A DNA stretch of 64,000 nt from Novosphingobium profundi (GTDB taxonomy: Bacteria > Pseudomonadota > Alphaproteobacteria > Sphingomonadales > Sphingomonadaceae): positions 171,071 through 235,070 of the forward strand of contig NZ_JABWCU010000011.1 in assembly GCF_018491765.1 (NCBI RefSeq). Direction: 5' to 3'. The translations under genes and the position numbers were made by a program. Each line of letters begins with the position of its first letter. Within the stretch, counting starts at the first letter, position 1. The notes under the pieces are model-generated. The model did not search any database and had not been told where the DNA came from. It was given only the letters and a program-made list of their open reading frames with translations. This document shows positions 44,684 to 53,639 of this stretch, piece by piece.

Positions 44684-46642
44684 ATGAGGCAAATCGCGGG
44701 TTTGCGGTGGGTAAAAATTTCAAAAAAATTTCAAACTGTGTCGCTTTTCGCCCTCTCGCTGGGGTCGACTGCGCTTCTGGCGGCACCTCAGGTGGTCCAT
44801 GCCTCGTGCGCACCCGAGCCGCTCACCCGTGGTGCCGTGGCGCTGCCGGCGGTGGGCGGAGGCATTCTCGTGAGCTGGCGGCTGCTGGCCGACGACCCGG
44901 TCGACGCGCGCTTCGAGATCCGGCGCAACGGCAAGGTGATCCACCGCACCGGCCGCGGCGAGGCGACGGCCTTCCGCTACGCTGCGGGCTCGCCCTCCGA
45001 TCGCTACGAGGTCGTTCCGGGCAACGGCCGGACTGCGAAAGAGGGTGTCGCCGCGCCGATGTGGGCGAAGGGCTACCTGTCGATCCCGTTGTCCCCGCCG
45101 CCCGAAGGCGTCACGCCCGATGGGCAGCGCTATGGCTATACCGCCAATGACGCGAGTTTGGGTGATCTGGATGGCGATGGAAACTACGAGATCGTGCTCA
45201 AGTGGGATCCCACCAATAGCCACGACAACAGCCAGTCGGGCTATACCGGCGACGTCTATCTCGATGCCTACACGCTCGATGGGACGCGGCTGTGGCGCAT
45301 CGACCTTGGCCGCAACATTCGCGCAGGCGCACATTACACGCAGTTCCTCGTCTACGATTTCGATGGCGACGGTCGGTCCGAGATCGCGCTCAAGACCGCC
45401 GACGGCACGGTCGATGGCGTGGGCCGCGTGCTCGGCGACGCCGCCGCCGACTGGCGCAGCCACGATGGCGAAGTGCCGCAGGCCGACCGCACCGGGGCCA
45501 AGGTGCTCGCCGATGGCACCAAGGTCGCGGTCATGCAGGGACGGATCGTCAGGGGGCCGGAATACCTGACGGTCTTCGAGGGCGCCACCGGGCGCGCCCT
45601 GGCGAGCGCGCCCTACGATCCCCCGCGCTATCCCGGCGGCAATCCCACGCCCGAGGAACTCGGGCAAAGCTGGGGCGATGGCTATGCCAACCGTTCGGAC
45701 CGGTTCCTTGCCGGTGTCGCCTGCCTCGATGGCGCGCATCCCAGCATGGTCTTCGGGCGCGGCTACTACGCGCGCACCGCTCTGGCCGCGTGGGACTGGC
45801 GCGAAGGCAAGCTGACCGAGCGCTGGTTGTTCGACAGCTCCGCGCCTGGCAACGAAGATTATGGCGCGCGCGGCAACCACCAGCTCTCGGTGGCCGACGT
45901 AGATGGCGATGGGCGCGACGAGATCGTCTACGGCTCGATGGCGATCGACGACGATGGCAAAGGGCTTTGGACGCAGCCGCTCTACCACGGCGATGCGATG
46001 CACGTGAGTGACCTTGATCCCGCCCGCCCGGGACTGGAGAAGTTCTCGGTCTTCGAGGACGTCAGGCGCAATGGCCATGTCGGCTCGGCCATGATGGATG
46101 CGCGTACGGGGGAAGTCCTGTGGTCGAAGCCCGCCGAGAACGACACCGGGCGCGGGCTTGCCGCCGACATCGACCCGCGCCACTACGGGGTGGAAAGCTG
46201 GGGCTCCAATTCGGATCGCCTGTTCGACGTCCATGGCCAGTCGGTCGGCCCGGCGCCGCGCCAGACCAATTTCGCGATCTGGTGGGATGGAGATCTTCTG
46301 CGCGAACTGCTCGACAAGACCACGATCTCGAAATGGAATTGGGAGACGGGCAAGGCATTTTCCTTGCTTTCGCCCCTTGGCCTTGCCTCGAACAATTCGA
46401 CCAAGGCGACCCCCGCGCTCCAGGCCGACATACTGGGCGACTGGCGCGAGGAAGTGGTGTGGCGTTCGGCCGACAACCGCGAATTGCGCGTCTACACCAC
46501 ACCCTGGCCGACCGCGCACCGCTTCGTGACCTTGATGCACGATCCACAGTACCGCCTGAGCGTTGCCTGGCAGAACACCGCCTACAACCAGCCGCCGCAT
46601 CCCGGTTTCTACATCGGGGCCGGGCCGGAGGGGCAGCGCTGA
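44684..46642 (+). CDS. Rhamnogalacturonan lyase, polysaccharide lyase family 11
   Basis: A 652-residue exported lyase. After a signal peptide (FALSLGSTALLAAPQVVHAS) the N-terminal domain has SWRLLADDPVDARFEIRRNG. The eight-bladed propeller carries repeated calcium loops, DLDGDGNYEIVLKWDP, DFDGDGRSEIALKTADG and DVDGDGRDEIVYGSM, which are typical of PL11 (YesW/YesX). Other matches are AWDWREGKLTERWLFDS, AMHVSDLDPARPGLEKF and ADILGDWREEVVWRSADNRE. PL11 cleaves the rhamnose-galacturonate bond of rhamnogalacturonan I by beta-elimination, leaving unsaturated galacturonate at the non-reducing end. That is the substrate type for the GH105 gene downstream. The start at 44684 follows GGGAGACGGAAA. Endo or exo action cannot be told from the sequence. 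Confidence 0.94.
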   Translation: MRQIAGLRWVKISKKFQTVSLFALSLGSTALLAAPQVVHASCAPEPLTRGAVALPAVGGGILVSWRLLADDPVDARFEIRRNGKVIHRTGRGEATAFRYAAGSPSDRYEVVPGNGRTAKEGVAAPMWAKGYLSIPLSPPPEGVTPDGQRYGYTANDASLGDLDGDGNYEIVLKWDPTNSHDNSQSGYTGDVYLDAYTLDGTRLWRIDLGRNIRAGAHYTQFLVYDFDGDGRSEIALKTADGTVDGVGRVLGDAAADWRSHDGEVPQADRTGAKVLADGTKVAVMQGRIVRGPEYLTVFEGATGRALASAPYDPPRYPGGNPTPEELGQSWGDGYANRSDRFLAGVACLDGAHPSMVFGRGYYARTALAAWDWREGKLTERWLFDSSAPGNEDYGARGNHQLSVADVDGDGRDEIVYGSMAIDDDGKGLWTQPLYHGDAMHVSDLDPARPGLEKFSVFEDVRRNGHVGSAMMDARTGEVLWSKPAENDTGRGLAADIDPRHYGVESWGSNSDRLFDVHGQSVGPAPRQTNFAIWWDGDLLRELLDKTTISKWNWETGKAFSLLSPLGLASNNSTKATPALQADILGDWREEVVWRSADNRELRVYTTPWPTAHRFVTLMHDPQYRLSVAWQNTAYNQPPHPGFYIGAGPEGQR

Positions 46643-46674
46643 ACGCGCCTTTCTGGCGCGAGGCGGTTGACGAA

Positions 46675-46711
46675 TTTGCCCACAATGTGAAATAGAATTC
46701 CACATAAAGAA
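46675..46711 (+). promoter_or_regulatory. Pectin-regulon operator candidate upstream of PL26
   Basis: CCCACAATGTGAAAT followed by TTCCACA and AAAGAAC resembles the site before kduI (TCCACAATGTG, CCCACA, AAGGAC), with ten identical bases of eleven in the first block. It ends 24 bases before the PL26 start, in the 93-base gap after the PL11 gene. Confidence 0.5.
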
Positions 46712-46735
46712 CTATAGGGTCAGGAGAGGATCGTA

Positions 46736-49510
46736 ATGAGCAAACCTGTCTGGAGCCGGCGTGAACTGCTGGCCTCCACCGCGGCGACCGGATCGGCGGC
46801 GTTGTTGGCGGGGCCGGTGCAAGTGGGGGCGGCCGTCCCGAAAGCGGCGGTGGCCGAACCGCTCGGCTCGGGGCTCGACCTTGGCGACGATCTCGTCTGG
46901 CTCGATGGTTCACAGCCCGCCGCGCACGAAGGTCAGGCCTGGGGCCAGCCCTGGCCGCGCGGCACCCGCTACGACAAGAAGGGCTACCATCTCGAGCGCG
47001 CCGACGGTGCGCGCGAGGCGGTGCAGACATGGCCCCTGGCCTGGTGGCCCGATGGCTCGATCAAGTGGACGGGGCATGCCCTGGCGGCCGGTGGCGGCCG
47101 GGCAAAGGGCTTGCGCGTGCGCGCGGGCGGCGTCGGCGCGGCGCAAGTGCTCAAGGTCAGCGAAGCGCGCGAGGCGATTACCGTGACCGTGGGCGAGACG
47201 CAGTGGACGGTCGGGCGCAGCGGCGAGGCGCTGATCCGCTCGGCGACGATCGGCACAGAACCCGTGCTGGGTGAAGTCCGCCTCATCGCCAGCGCGCAGG
47301 ATCGCCCCGATGACGAGGACGGGGCGCCGCAACTTGCGCGCTGGACGGGTACCATCGAGAGCGCCGAAGTCGAGCAGGCGGGCCCGATCCGCGCGGTGAT
47401 CAAGCTCGATGGGCGACACAAAGGCGCGGCGGGGGACTGGTTGCCGTTCTCGCTGCGTCTCTACTTCCACGCCGGATCATCCTGTGTCCGGGTGGTGCAT
47501 TCGATGATCTTCGAGGGGGATCCCTCGAAGCGCTACATTCGCGGGCTGGGTCTCGAGGGCGCGGTGCCGATGCGCGATGCGCTCCACGATCGCCACGTGC
47601 GTTTCGCGGGCGAGGATGGCGGGCTCTGGGGCGAGGCGGTGCGCCCGCTGACCGGCCTGCGCCGCGATCCGGGCAAGGCCTTTCGCGAGGCTCAAGTGGC
47701 GGGCCGCGCGGTCCCGCCGATCGAACAGATGGCCGCGACCGTGCGCGAGAAGCTCGACTACATCCCCGCCTGGGGTGATTTTCGCCTGCGCCAACCCAAT
47801 TCGGACGGCTTCTCGATCATCAAGCGCACCGCCCCCGGCTTCGGCTGGATCGACGTCGACACCGCGCGCCGCGCGCCGGGCCTTGGCTATGTTGGCGGCG
47901 CCTCGGGGGGCGTGGCCTTCGGGATGCACGATTTCTGGCAGCGCTGCCCGGTCGGCCTCGACGTCGCGGACGCGGCCAGCGACACCGCCCGTTTCACCGT
48001 CTGGTACCATGCGCCCGACGCGCCCGCGATGGACATGCGCTTCTACCACGACGTGATGGGCATGGAGGATTACGTCCACCAGAACCTGGGCCTCGATGTC
48101 ACTTACGAGGACTACGAGCCGGGTTGGGGGGATCCTTCGGGCATCGCGCGGACCACGGAATTTCGCATCTGGGCCTTGCCCGCGACGCCCGAGCGCGCGC
48201 GCCTGGCCGAGATGGGCAGCCTGCTGGCGACGCCGCCGCGCCTCGTCGCCAATGTCGCGCGGGTCAAGGCCGCCGGGATGTTCGGCCCATGGGCGCCGAT
48301 TGCGGCCGGGGACGCGCGGCGCACGCAGATCGAGACGCGGGCCAAACGCGAACTCGATTTCTACATCGGCCAAGTCGAGCAGCGGCGCTGGTACGGGTTC
48401 TGGAACTATGGCGATGTCATGCACAGCTACGACAACGACCGGCACGTCTGGCGCTACGACATCGGCGGCTTCGCCTGGGACAACTCCGAACTCTCGACCG
48501 ACATGTGGCTGTGGTATGCGTTCCTGCGCAGCGGGCGCGCCGACGTGTTCCGCCTTGCCGAGGCGATGACGCGTCACACCGGCGAAGTCGACGTCTACCA
48601 CTCGGGGCGGTTCAAGGGACTGGGCACGCGCCACGGGGTGCAGCACTGGGCCGACAGTTCGAAGCAGCCGCGCATCTCCAACGCGGCCTATCGGCGTTTC
48701 TATTACTACCTCACCAGCGACGAGCGCTGCGGCGATCTCATGCGCGGGTGCCTCGAGGGCGATTACACGCTCCGGCACGTCGATATCGGGCGCAAGGTCC
48801 TGCACCGCGAGGGCGCCAACAAGCCGCCCGCCGGTACCGGCGCCGTGGTGAATTCCGAGCCTCTGCCCGAGGGGCAGGTGTTCCTCCAGTTCGGCACCAG
48901 CTGGGGCTCGCTGATCGCGGCCTGGCTGGCCGAATGGGAGCGCACCGGAGAAACGCGCTGGCGCGACCGTATCGTGGCCGGCATGCGCTCGATCGGAAAG
49001 TTCCCCAAGGGCTGGCTGGTCGGCGGCGCCACGTTCGACCTCAAGACCGGCGCGTTCCTGGGGGCGGGAGACTCGGTCAACATGAGCCACTTGAACGGCG
49101 TCTTCGGCGTCTTCGAGATTACCGCCGAACTGCTCGAACTGGTCGACGAGCCTGCCTACCGCGAGGCCTGGCTCGACTACTGCGAACTCTACAACGCGCC
49201 CGAAGCGGAATTCCGCGCGCGCACCGGGGCCTCGGGCCGGGGGCGCGGGCTTACGCAGGCGCATTCGCGCTACACCGCCTATGCCGCCGTGGAGCGCAAC
49301 AAGCCCGAACTCGTCACCCGCGCCTGGGGCGAGTTCTTCGGGGCGGGCGACCGCGAAGGCCGCGACCAGACGCGCGGCAGTCACCGCGTGGAGGGCCCCG
49401 CGGTGCTCAAGCCTGTCGACGAGATCGACGAAGTCTCGACCAACGACGCCGCGCAGTGGGGCATCGCCGCTACGGTCAATCTCGCGCTGATCGGCGACCG
49501 GCTCGAATGA
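46736..49510 (+). CDS. Exo-rhamnogalacturonan lyase family protein (PcRGLX/YetA-like, PL26)
   Basis: A 924-residue protein with a Tat signal (SRRELLASTAATGSAALLAG), so it is exported folded to the periplasm. Its sequence layout matches the PcRGLX/YetA family: an N-terminal beta domain (TWPLAWWPDGSIKWTGHALA), a middle domain and a C-terminal helical barrel (QRRWYGFWNYGDVMHSYDND, RYDIGGFAWDNSELSTDMWL, HSGRFKGLGTRHGVQHWADS, and LNGVFGVFEITAELLELV). The Penicillium founder is an exo-rhamnogalacturonan lyase (PL26). Bacterial members are barely studied. It follows PL11 with its own operator-like site and overlaps the DUF6250 gene by four bases. The exported location suggests trimming of oligosaccharides after TBDR uptake. 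Family assignment is good, and exact bond specificity is inferred. Confidence 0.85.
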   Translation: MSKPVWSRRELLASTAATGSAALLAGPVQVGAAVPKAAVAEPLGSGLDLGDDLVWLDGSQPAAHEGQAWGQPWPRGTRYDKKGYHLERADGAREAVQTWPLAWWPDGSIKWTGHALAAGGGRAKGLRVRAGGVGAAQVLKVSEAREAITVTVGETQWTVGRSGEALIRSATIGTEPVLGEVRLIASAQDRPDDEDGAPQLARWTGTIESAEVEQAGPIRAVIKLDGRHKGAAGDWLPFSLRLYFHAGSSCVRVVHSMIFEGDPSKRYIRGLGLEGAVPMRDALHDRHVRFAGEDGGLWGEAVRPLTGLRRDPGKAFREAQVAGRAVPPIEQMAATVREKLDYIPAWGDFRLRQPNSDGFSIIKRTAPGFGWIDVDTARRAPGLGYVGGASGGVAFGMHDFWQRCPVGLDVADAASDTARFTVWYHAPDAPAMDMRFYHDVMGMEDYVHQNLGLDVTYEDYEPGWGDPSGIARTTEFRIWALPATPERARLAEMGSLLATPPRLVANVARVKAAGMFGPWAPIAAGDARRTQIETRAKRELDFYIGQVEQRRWYGFWNYGDVMHSYDNDRHVWRYDIGGFAWDNSELSTDMWLWYAFLRSGRADVFRLAEAMTRHTGEVDVYHSGRFKGLGTRHGVQHWADSSKQPRISNAAYRRFYYYLTSDERCGDLMRGCLEGDYTLRHVDIGRKVLHREGANKPPAGTGAVVNSEPLPEGQVFLQFGTSWGSLIAAWLAEWERTGETRWRDRIVAGMRSIGKFPKGWLVGGATFDLKTGAFLGAGDSVNMSHLNGVFGVFEITAELLELVDEPAYREAWLDYCELYNAPEAEFRARTGASGRGRGLTQAHSRYTAYAAVERNKPELVTRAWGEFFGAGDREGRDQTRGSHRVEGPAVLKPVDEIDEVSTNDAAQWGIAATVNLALIGDRLE

Positions 49511-50220
49511 GGGGGCGCGGGTTCCTGCTGGCCTGCCTGCTGGTGGGAGGCTGCGTCCATGCGGGCGAGGTCTCCCGCGTGCCGGAACTGGCCGACGACT
49601 TTCGCCACGGTCTCTCGCACTGGGTGGTCGAAGCCGAGGCTGGATCGGCGGCGCATGTGCGCGTGGAGGACGGAGTGCTCGACATCGATACCCCGCAAGG
49701 CCTCTCGCTCTGGTGGCGGGCGCCGATCACGGGCCCGGTCGCGATCGAGTTCGACGTCCTGGCGGTCAAGTCAGGCGGGCCCAACGATGCGGTGAGCGAC
49801 GTCAATGCCTTCTGGATGGCCACGGACCCTTCGGTTGCTTCCGGCTCGCCGCTCGACAACCCGCGCAGCGGGGCTTTCGCGACCTACGATACCTTGCGGA
49901 TGTATTACGTTGGGATCGGGGGCAATCGCAACACGACGACGCGCCTGCGCCGCTATGTCGGGCGCCTCGGTGATCGTCCGCTTCGGCCTGAGAACGACCG
50001 CAATGATCCGGCAAGCCTGCTCGTGCCCAATGCGTGGCGCCACGTGCGCCTTGTGGCGGACGGGCAAGGGGCGGCGGTGGACTACGCAGGCGCGCGGCTC
50101 TTCACGCTGGCGGACGCGTCACCCTACACGCGCGGCTGGTTCGCGCTGCGCACGACGAAGAGCCACCTCAAGATCCGCAACTTCCGTATCGTGCCTCGTG
50201 ATGCGCCCGCGCAGCCTTGA
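49507..50220 (+). CDS. DUF6250-type lipoprotein, carbohydrate-binding-like
   Basis: A 237-residue protein with a lipoprotein signal (LLACLLVGGCVHAGE, Cys about residue 16). The rest is a beta-rich jelly-roll-like domain: DDFRHGLSHWVVEAE, LWWRAPITGPVAIEFDVLAV, SDVNAFWMATDP, YDTLRMYYVGIGGNRNTTTR, RHVRLVADGQ and GWFALRTTKSHLKIRNFRIV. It matches my recollection of DUF6250 proteins encoded next to pectin enzymes. The shape resembles laminin-G/concanavalin-like binding or lyase domains. It overlaps the PL26 stop (ATGA), so the two are produced together. It may tether or aid PL26 at the membrane, or act as a small glycan-active enzyme. No catalytic residues can be assigned. Confidence 0.7.
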   Translation: MRGRGFLLACLLVGGCVHAGEVSRVPELADDFRHGLSHWVVEAEAGSAAHVRVEDGVLDIDTPQGLSLWWRAPITGPVAIEFDVLAVKSGGPNDAVSDVNAFWMATDPSVASGSPLDNPRSGAFATYDTLRMYYVGIGGNRNTTTRLRRYVGRLGDRPLRPENDRNDPASLLVPNAWRHVRLVADGQGAAVDYAGARLFTLADASPYTRGWFALRTTKSHLKIRNFRIVPRDAPAQP

Positions 50221-50260
50221 GCGGACGGGGGGAGGGCGGCAAGGCGCGCCCCCCGCGCCC

Positions 50261-51274
50261 TCAGGCGAACTGCGAGGGGATCTTGAGACCGTGGCGCCGG
50301 GCGAAGGCGGCGAAGCGGGTCAGCCACGCGCCCGCGCGGCCATCCGCTTCGAACAGCGGTGCGCCGTGTCCGCCCTTTTCGATGATGTGGAGTTCGCTCG
50401 GTATCCGTGCCTCGCGGCAGCCCTGGAACATCGCGATCGAATTGCCGCAGTCGACCACCTTGTCGTCGGCCGCGTGGCCGAGCAGGACCGGAGGGGTGGT
50501 GGAAGGTACCGCAAGGTTCACGCTGTAGCGTCGCGACAGTTCGGCCGAAGGTTCCTTGCCAAGCAGTTCGTGGCGCGACTGGCTGTGCGCGAGCGGGGGC
50601 TCCATGCTGACCACGGGAAAGAACATGCCCGCGACCGTCGGCCGGGCGTCCTGCGCGTCCGTCGCATCGACGGGCTCGTAAGCCTTGACGTTCCAGCGCG
50701 TGGCAAGGCTGCCACACAAATGCCCGCCCGCCGAGAAGCCGATGACGCCCAGGTTCGCCGGGTCGATGCTCCACTTGGCGGCGTTTGCGCGGATCACGCG
50801 CATCGCGCGCTGCGCGTCCTGGAGCGGGGTGTCGGGGCCGCCCTTCCAGCCGTCGTGGGCGAGGCGGTAGAGCAGTTCGAAACAGGTTACGCCCTGGCTC
50901 GCGAACCAGCGCGAGATGGCCGAGGGCTTCGTGCCCATCGCGACGCGGGCATAGCCGCCGCCCGGGATCATCAGTACCGCTGCACCTGTCGGCTTGGGAG
51001 CCGGGCACACCGTCAGCATCGGCGTCTCGACGCTGGTCCAGGCGAAGTCGTCGGGGTTGCTCTTGTTGCTGCGCAGGATGCGCACGTCCTTGACGCCGCT
51101 ATCGGGCCGTCCCGGCGCTGCGCCCGGCCAGATCGCGAAGCGCGCCGTGCCCGGCATCTCGTCGGAGGCCGGTGTGGCGGCTCGCGCGGCGCTCGCGGCA
51201 AGTTCCGGGGCCAGCGTCAGCGCCGAGGCCACGCCCGAGAGCGCTCCCAGGAATGCGCGGCGGTCACTCGTCAT
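50261..51274 (-). CDS. Exported alpha/beta hydrolase, probable carbohydrate esterase
   Basis: A 337-residue protein with a Tat signal (DRRAFLGALSGVASALTL, cleavage near ARAATP). The core is of the BD-FAE/acetyl-xylan-esterase-like group: AAVLMIPGGGYARVAMG (oxyanion loop), VIRANAAKWSIDPANLGVIG then the nucleophile in GFSAGGHLCG, the acid in HAADDKVVD and the His in EKGGHGAPLFE. All triad residues appear present. Within a rhamnogalacturonan locus it probably removes acetyl or methyl esters from the polymer or oligomers in the periplasm. It is the only minus-strand gene between two plus-strand units, so it is separately transcribed. A feruloyl esterase is an alternative. Confidence 0.83.
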   Translation of the reverse strand: MTSDRRAFLGALSGVASALTLAPELAASAARAATPASDEMPGTARFAIWPGAAPGRPDSGVKDVRILRSNKSNPDDFAWTSVETPMLTVCPAPKPTGAAVLMIPGGGYARVAMGTKPSAISRWFASQGVTCFELLYRLAHDGWKGGPDTPLQDAQRAMRVIRANAAKWSIDPANLGVIGFSAGGHLCGSLATRWNVKAYEPVDATDAQDARPTVAGMFFPVVSMEPPLAHSQSRHELLGKEPSAELSRRYSVNLAVPSTTPPVLLGHAADDKVVDCGNSIAMFQGCREARIPSELHIIEKGGHGAPLFEADGRAGAWLTRFAAFARRHGLKIPSQFA

Positions 51275-51371
51275 CGTCTTCTCTCCCTTGTAATCAAACC
51301 ACTTTAGTCAGGATTGTCATGCTTGGAATTTCGCGTTTCGCAAACCCAGTCCCCCGTTTTGGAGCGGACGC

Positions 51372-52373
51372 GTGATCGCGGCGGCGCTGCTGGCGCTCGC
51401 GGCGTCTGCCGGAATGGGTGGTTCGGCCGACGTCGCCCCCAAACCGCTCTACCGCGACCCGATCCACGACGGCGCGGCCGATCCCAGCACCGTCTATGAT
51501 CCCGCGAGCGGCGAATGGCTGATGTTCTACACCAACCGGCGCGCCGACCTGCCGCTCGAGGACGACAAGGACGTGCGCTGGGTCCACGGCACTGCCATCG
51601 GCATCGCGCGTTCGGGTGACGGGGTGAACTGGCGTTACGGCGGTACCGCGGCGATCCCCGAAGCCTGTACCGGCGCGACGCTGTGGGCGCCCGACGTGGA
51701 GCGTTTCGACGGAGCCTGGCACATGTGGGTGACGGTGGTGCCCGGTGTGTTTCGTGACTGGAACGCGCCGCGTTTCCTCGTCCATCTGACCAGTCCCGAC
51801 CTTGTGACCTGGAGCTGCGGCGAGCGGCTTGAGCTCGGCTCCGACCGGGTGATCGACGCCAGCGTGGTCGCCGATCCCAAGGTGGGCTACCGCCTCTTCT
51901 TCAACGACGAGCGCATGGGCAAGGCGATCCGCACCGCGACCAGCACCGACCTCGTCCACTGGAAGCTCGGCGCGCGGTTGACCGATACGCCCGGCGAAGG
52001 CCCCAAGGCGTTCTTCTGGAGGGGGGCCTGGTGGCTCGTCTCCGATGCCTGGAAGGGGCTCCTCGTGATGCGTTCGCACGACGGCGAGACCTGGACCCGC
52101 CAGCCCGGTTACATTCTCGCCGAGCCCGGAACCTCGCCCAGCGACCGCGCCAAGGGGCAGCATCCCGACGTGATCGTTTCGGGCGAGCGGGCCTATATCG
52201 TCTATTTCGTGCATCAGGACGGCGAGGACGAGGCGAAGCAGGACCCGCAATGGCACCGGCGCAGCGTGCTCCAGATCGCCGAGCTCGAAGTGCAAGGCGA
52301 CGTGCTCACGGTCGACCGCGAGGCGCCGACGCACGTTCGGCTGGTGCCTCCGGCCGGGGAGGCCACGCGATGA
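51372..52373 (+). CDS. GH43-like five-bladed beta-propeller glycosidase, copy 1
   Basis: A 333-residue protein with a short signal peptide (IAAALLALAASAGMGG). Propeller landmarks of clan GH-F are DPIHDGAADPSTVYDPASGE with the candidate base Asp, LWAPDVERFDGAWHMWVTVV, VIDASVVADPKVGYRLFFND with the pKa-modulating Asp, and GEGPKAFFWRGAWWLVSDAW with the candidate acid Glu. Such enzymes usually remove alpha-L-arabinose or related side-chain sugars. The start is GTG 51372, seven bases after GGAG. The next gene overlaps by four bases and encodes a second propeller, so the two are made together. Overall fold is well supported, while subfamily and sugar are not determined. Confidence 0.75.
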   Translation: MIAAALLALAASAGMGGSADVAPKPLYRDPIHDGAADPSTVYDPASGEWLMFYTNRRADLPLEDDKDVRWVHGTAIGIARSGDGVNWRYGGTAAIPEACTGATLWAPDVERFDGAWHMWVTVVPGVFRDWNAPRFLVHLTSPDLVTWSCGERLELGSDRVIDASVVADPKVGYRLFFNDERMGKAIRTATSTDLVHWKLGARLTDTPGEGPKAFFWRGAWWLVSDAWKGLLVMRSHDGETWTRQPGYILAEPGTSPSDRAKGQHPDVIVSGERAYIVYFVHQDGEDEAKQDPQWHRRSVLQIAELEVQGDVLTVDREAPTHVRLVPPAGEATR

Positions 52374-53353
52374 GCGTGGGACGGCGTCATTTCTGCCTCG
52401 GCCTTGGCGGGGCGGCGATGCTGGGCGGGTGCCGCAGCCTGGGCTTCGTTCCGTCGGGGCAGGACGAACGGGAAGGCGAGATCCTGCTCTTCGCCTATTT
52501 TTCGACCGGAAAGGGGGAGGGCGACGGGCTCAAGCTCGCCGCGAGCGAGGACGGTTTCACCTTCCGCGCGCTGCGTGCCGGGGCGCCTGTGCTGGTGCCG
52601 CACGTGGGCGAAAAGAAGCTGCTGCGCGATCCTTTCGTGTGGCGCGATGCCGGCCCCAAACCGCTCTGGCACGCGGTCTGGACGACGGCCTGGGAGGGCG
52701 TCACCATCGGGCATGCCACCACGCGCGATTTCGTGACTTGGTCGTCCCAGCGCGCCCTGCCGGTCATGGCTGACGTGCCGGGCACGCGCAATTGCTGGGC
52801 GCCCGAGGCCATGCGCGACCCGGTGAGCGGGCGCACCGTGCTGTTCTGGTCGAGTACGGTCACGGGCCGCTTTATCGAGACCGAGGGTTCTTCCGAGAAC
52901 GGCTACAACCACCGCCTTTGGTGCACCACCACCGCCGACTTCGAGACCTTCGAGCCGCCCCGCGTGCTTTACGATCCCGGCTTCAGCATGATCGACGGTA
53001 CGTTTGCGCAAGGGCCGGGAGGCGCGCTGTGGCTGATCGTCAAGGACGAGACCGTCACGCCGGAGCGCAAGTGGCTGCGCGCCGCGCCCGCCGAGGGACC
53101 GCTCGGTCCCTTTGGTGCGCTTGGCGCACCGTTCTCGCCAAGCTGGGTCGAGGGGCCGATGACCGCGCGGATCGGGGCGGACCTGGTCTGTTACTACGAT
53201 ATCTATCGCGACGGGCGTTGGGGCGCGGCCATGACCCGCGACATGATCCACTGGCAGGACGTGAGCGATCGCCTGGCGCTGCCGAAAGGCGCGCGTCACG
53301 GCTCGCTGGTGCGCATCACGCGCGAGGACCTGCAGCGGATCGAGGCGATGTGA
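52370..53353 (+). CDS. GH43-like five-bladed beta-propeller glycosidase, lipoprotein, copy 2
   Basis: A 327-residue protein with a twin-arginine and lipobox leader (GRRHFCLGLGGAAMLGGC), so it is probably a periplasmic or outer-membrane lipoprotein. Catalytic-type positions are Asp in LLRDPFVWRDAG, Asp in PGFSMIDGTFAQGPGG and Glu in PSWVEGPMTARIGAD. TRDFVTWSSQRALPVMADVP and GTRNCWAPEAMRDP are typical GH43 arabinosidase blades. It starts at ATG 52370, overlapping the stop of copy 1. The two propellers differ enough to have separate side-chain targets. Arabinan or arabinogalactan trimming of rhamnogalacturonan I is the likely role. Confidence 0.78.
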   Translation: MSVGRRHFCLGLGGAAMLGGCRSLGFVPSGQDEREGEILLFAYFSTGKGEGDGLKLAASEDGFTFRALRAGAPVLVPHVGEKKLLRDPFVWRDAGPKPLWHAVWTTAWEGVTIGHATTRDFVTWSSQRALPVMADVPGTRNCWAPEAMRDPVSGRTVLFWSSTVTGRFIETEGSSENGYNHRLWCTTTADFETFEPPRVLYDPGFSMIDGTFAQGPGGALWLIVKDETVTPERKWLRAAPAEGPLGPFGALGAPFSPSWVEGPMTARIGADLVCYYDIYRDGRWGAAMTRDMIHWQDVSDRLALPKGARHGSLVRITREDLQRIEAM

Positions 53354-53356
53354 AAG

Positions 53357-53389
53357 GGTGGCCCCTGGTTGGAGGACGCAGGGGCCACC
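53357..53389 (+). terminator. Hairpin after the GH43-like pair
   Basis: GGTGGCCCCTG (53357-53367) pairs perfectly with CAGGGGCCACC (53379-53389) around an 11-base loop, four bases after the stop codon. No T-run follows, so it may be a weak terminator or an RNA-stability element. Confidence 0.5.
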
Positions 53390-53508
53390 AGGTCCGGCCT
53401 GGGAGGAACCAGCCGGAATCGGATCGGGACATCCGGGCGGGAGGGGATGATCAAGGATGTGCAGCAGCCTGGTCCCAAACTCTCCGACCGGGCTTTCTTT
53501 TTCATAAA

Positions 53509-53545
53509 GTCCCATATTGCGGAATAGTGTTCTACCATATACACC
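53509..53545. promoter_or_regulatory. Possible pectin-regulon operator upstream of the acetylesterase gene
   Basis: GTCCCATATTGCGGAATAG followed by CCATATACACC is the only AT-rich patch in the 286-base gap 53354-53639. GTCCCATA is also the arm of the perfect inverted repeat before the IclR gene (63657-63688). The second half fits less well, so I rate it below the other sites. Confidence 0.4.
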
Positions 53546-53639
53546 TTTTCGAGCAAGTTCCAGAGGGGATTTGCAGGTGCGATCAAAAACGGCTGTCCAA
53601 ACGAGCCCGCACCATCACGGGAGAGAGGAGCGTGGAGCG

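Noticed and set aside
41232..44687. A 1151-codon open frame on the plus strand opposite the rhamnogalacturonan TBDR
   Set aside because: The translation is a low-complexity Val/Arg/Asp/Gly string without domains, and the true gene on the minus strand is unambiguous.
44720..46705. Long minus-strand open frame opposite the PL11 gene
   Set aside because: PL11 motifs and calcium loops are on the plus strand. The antisense frame shows no family features.
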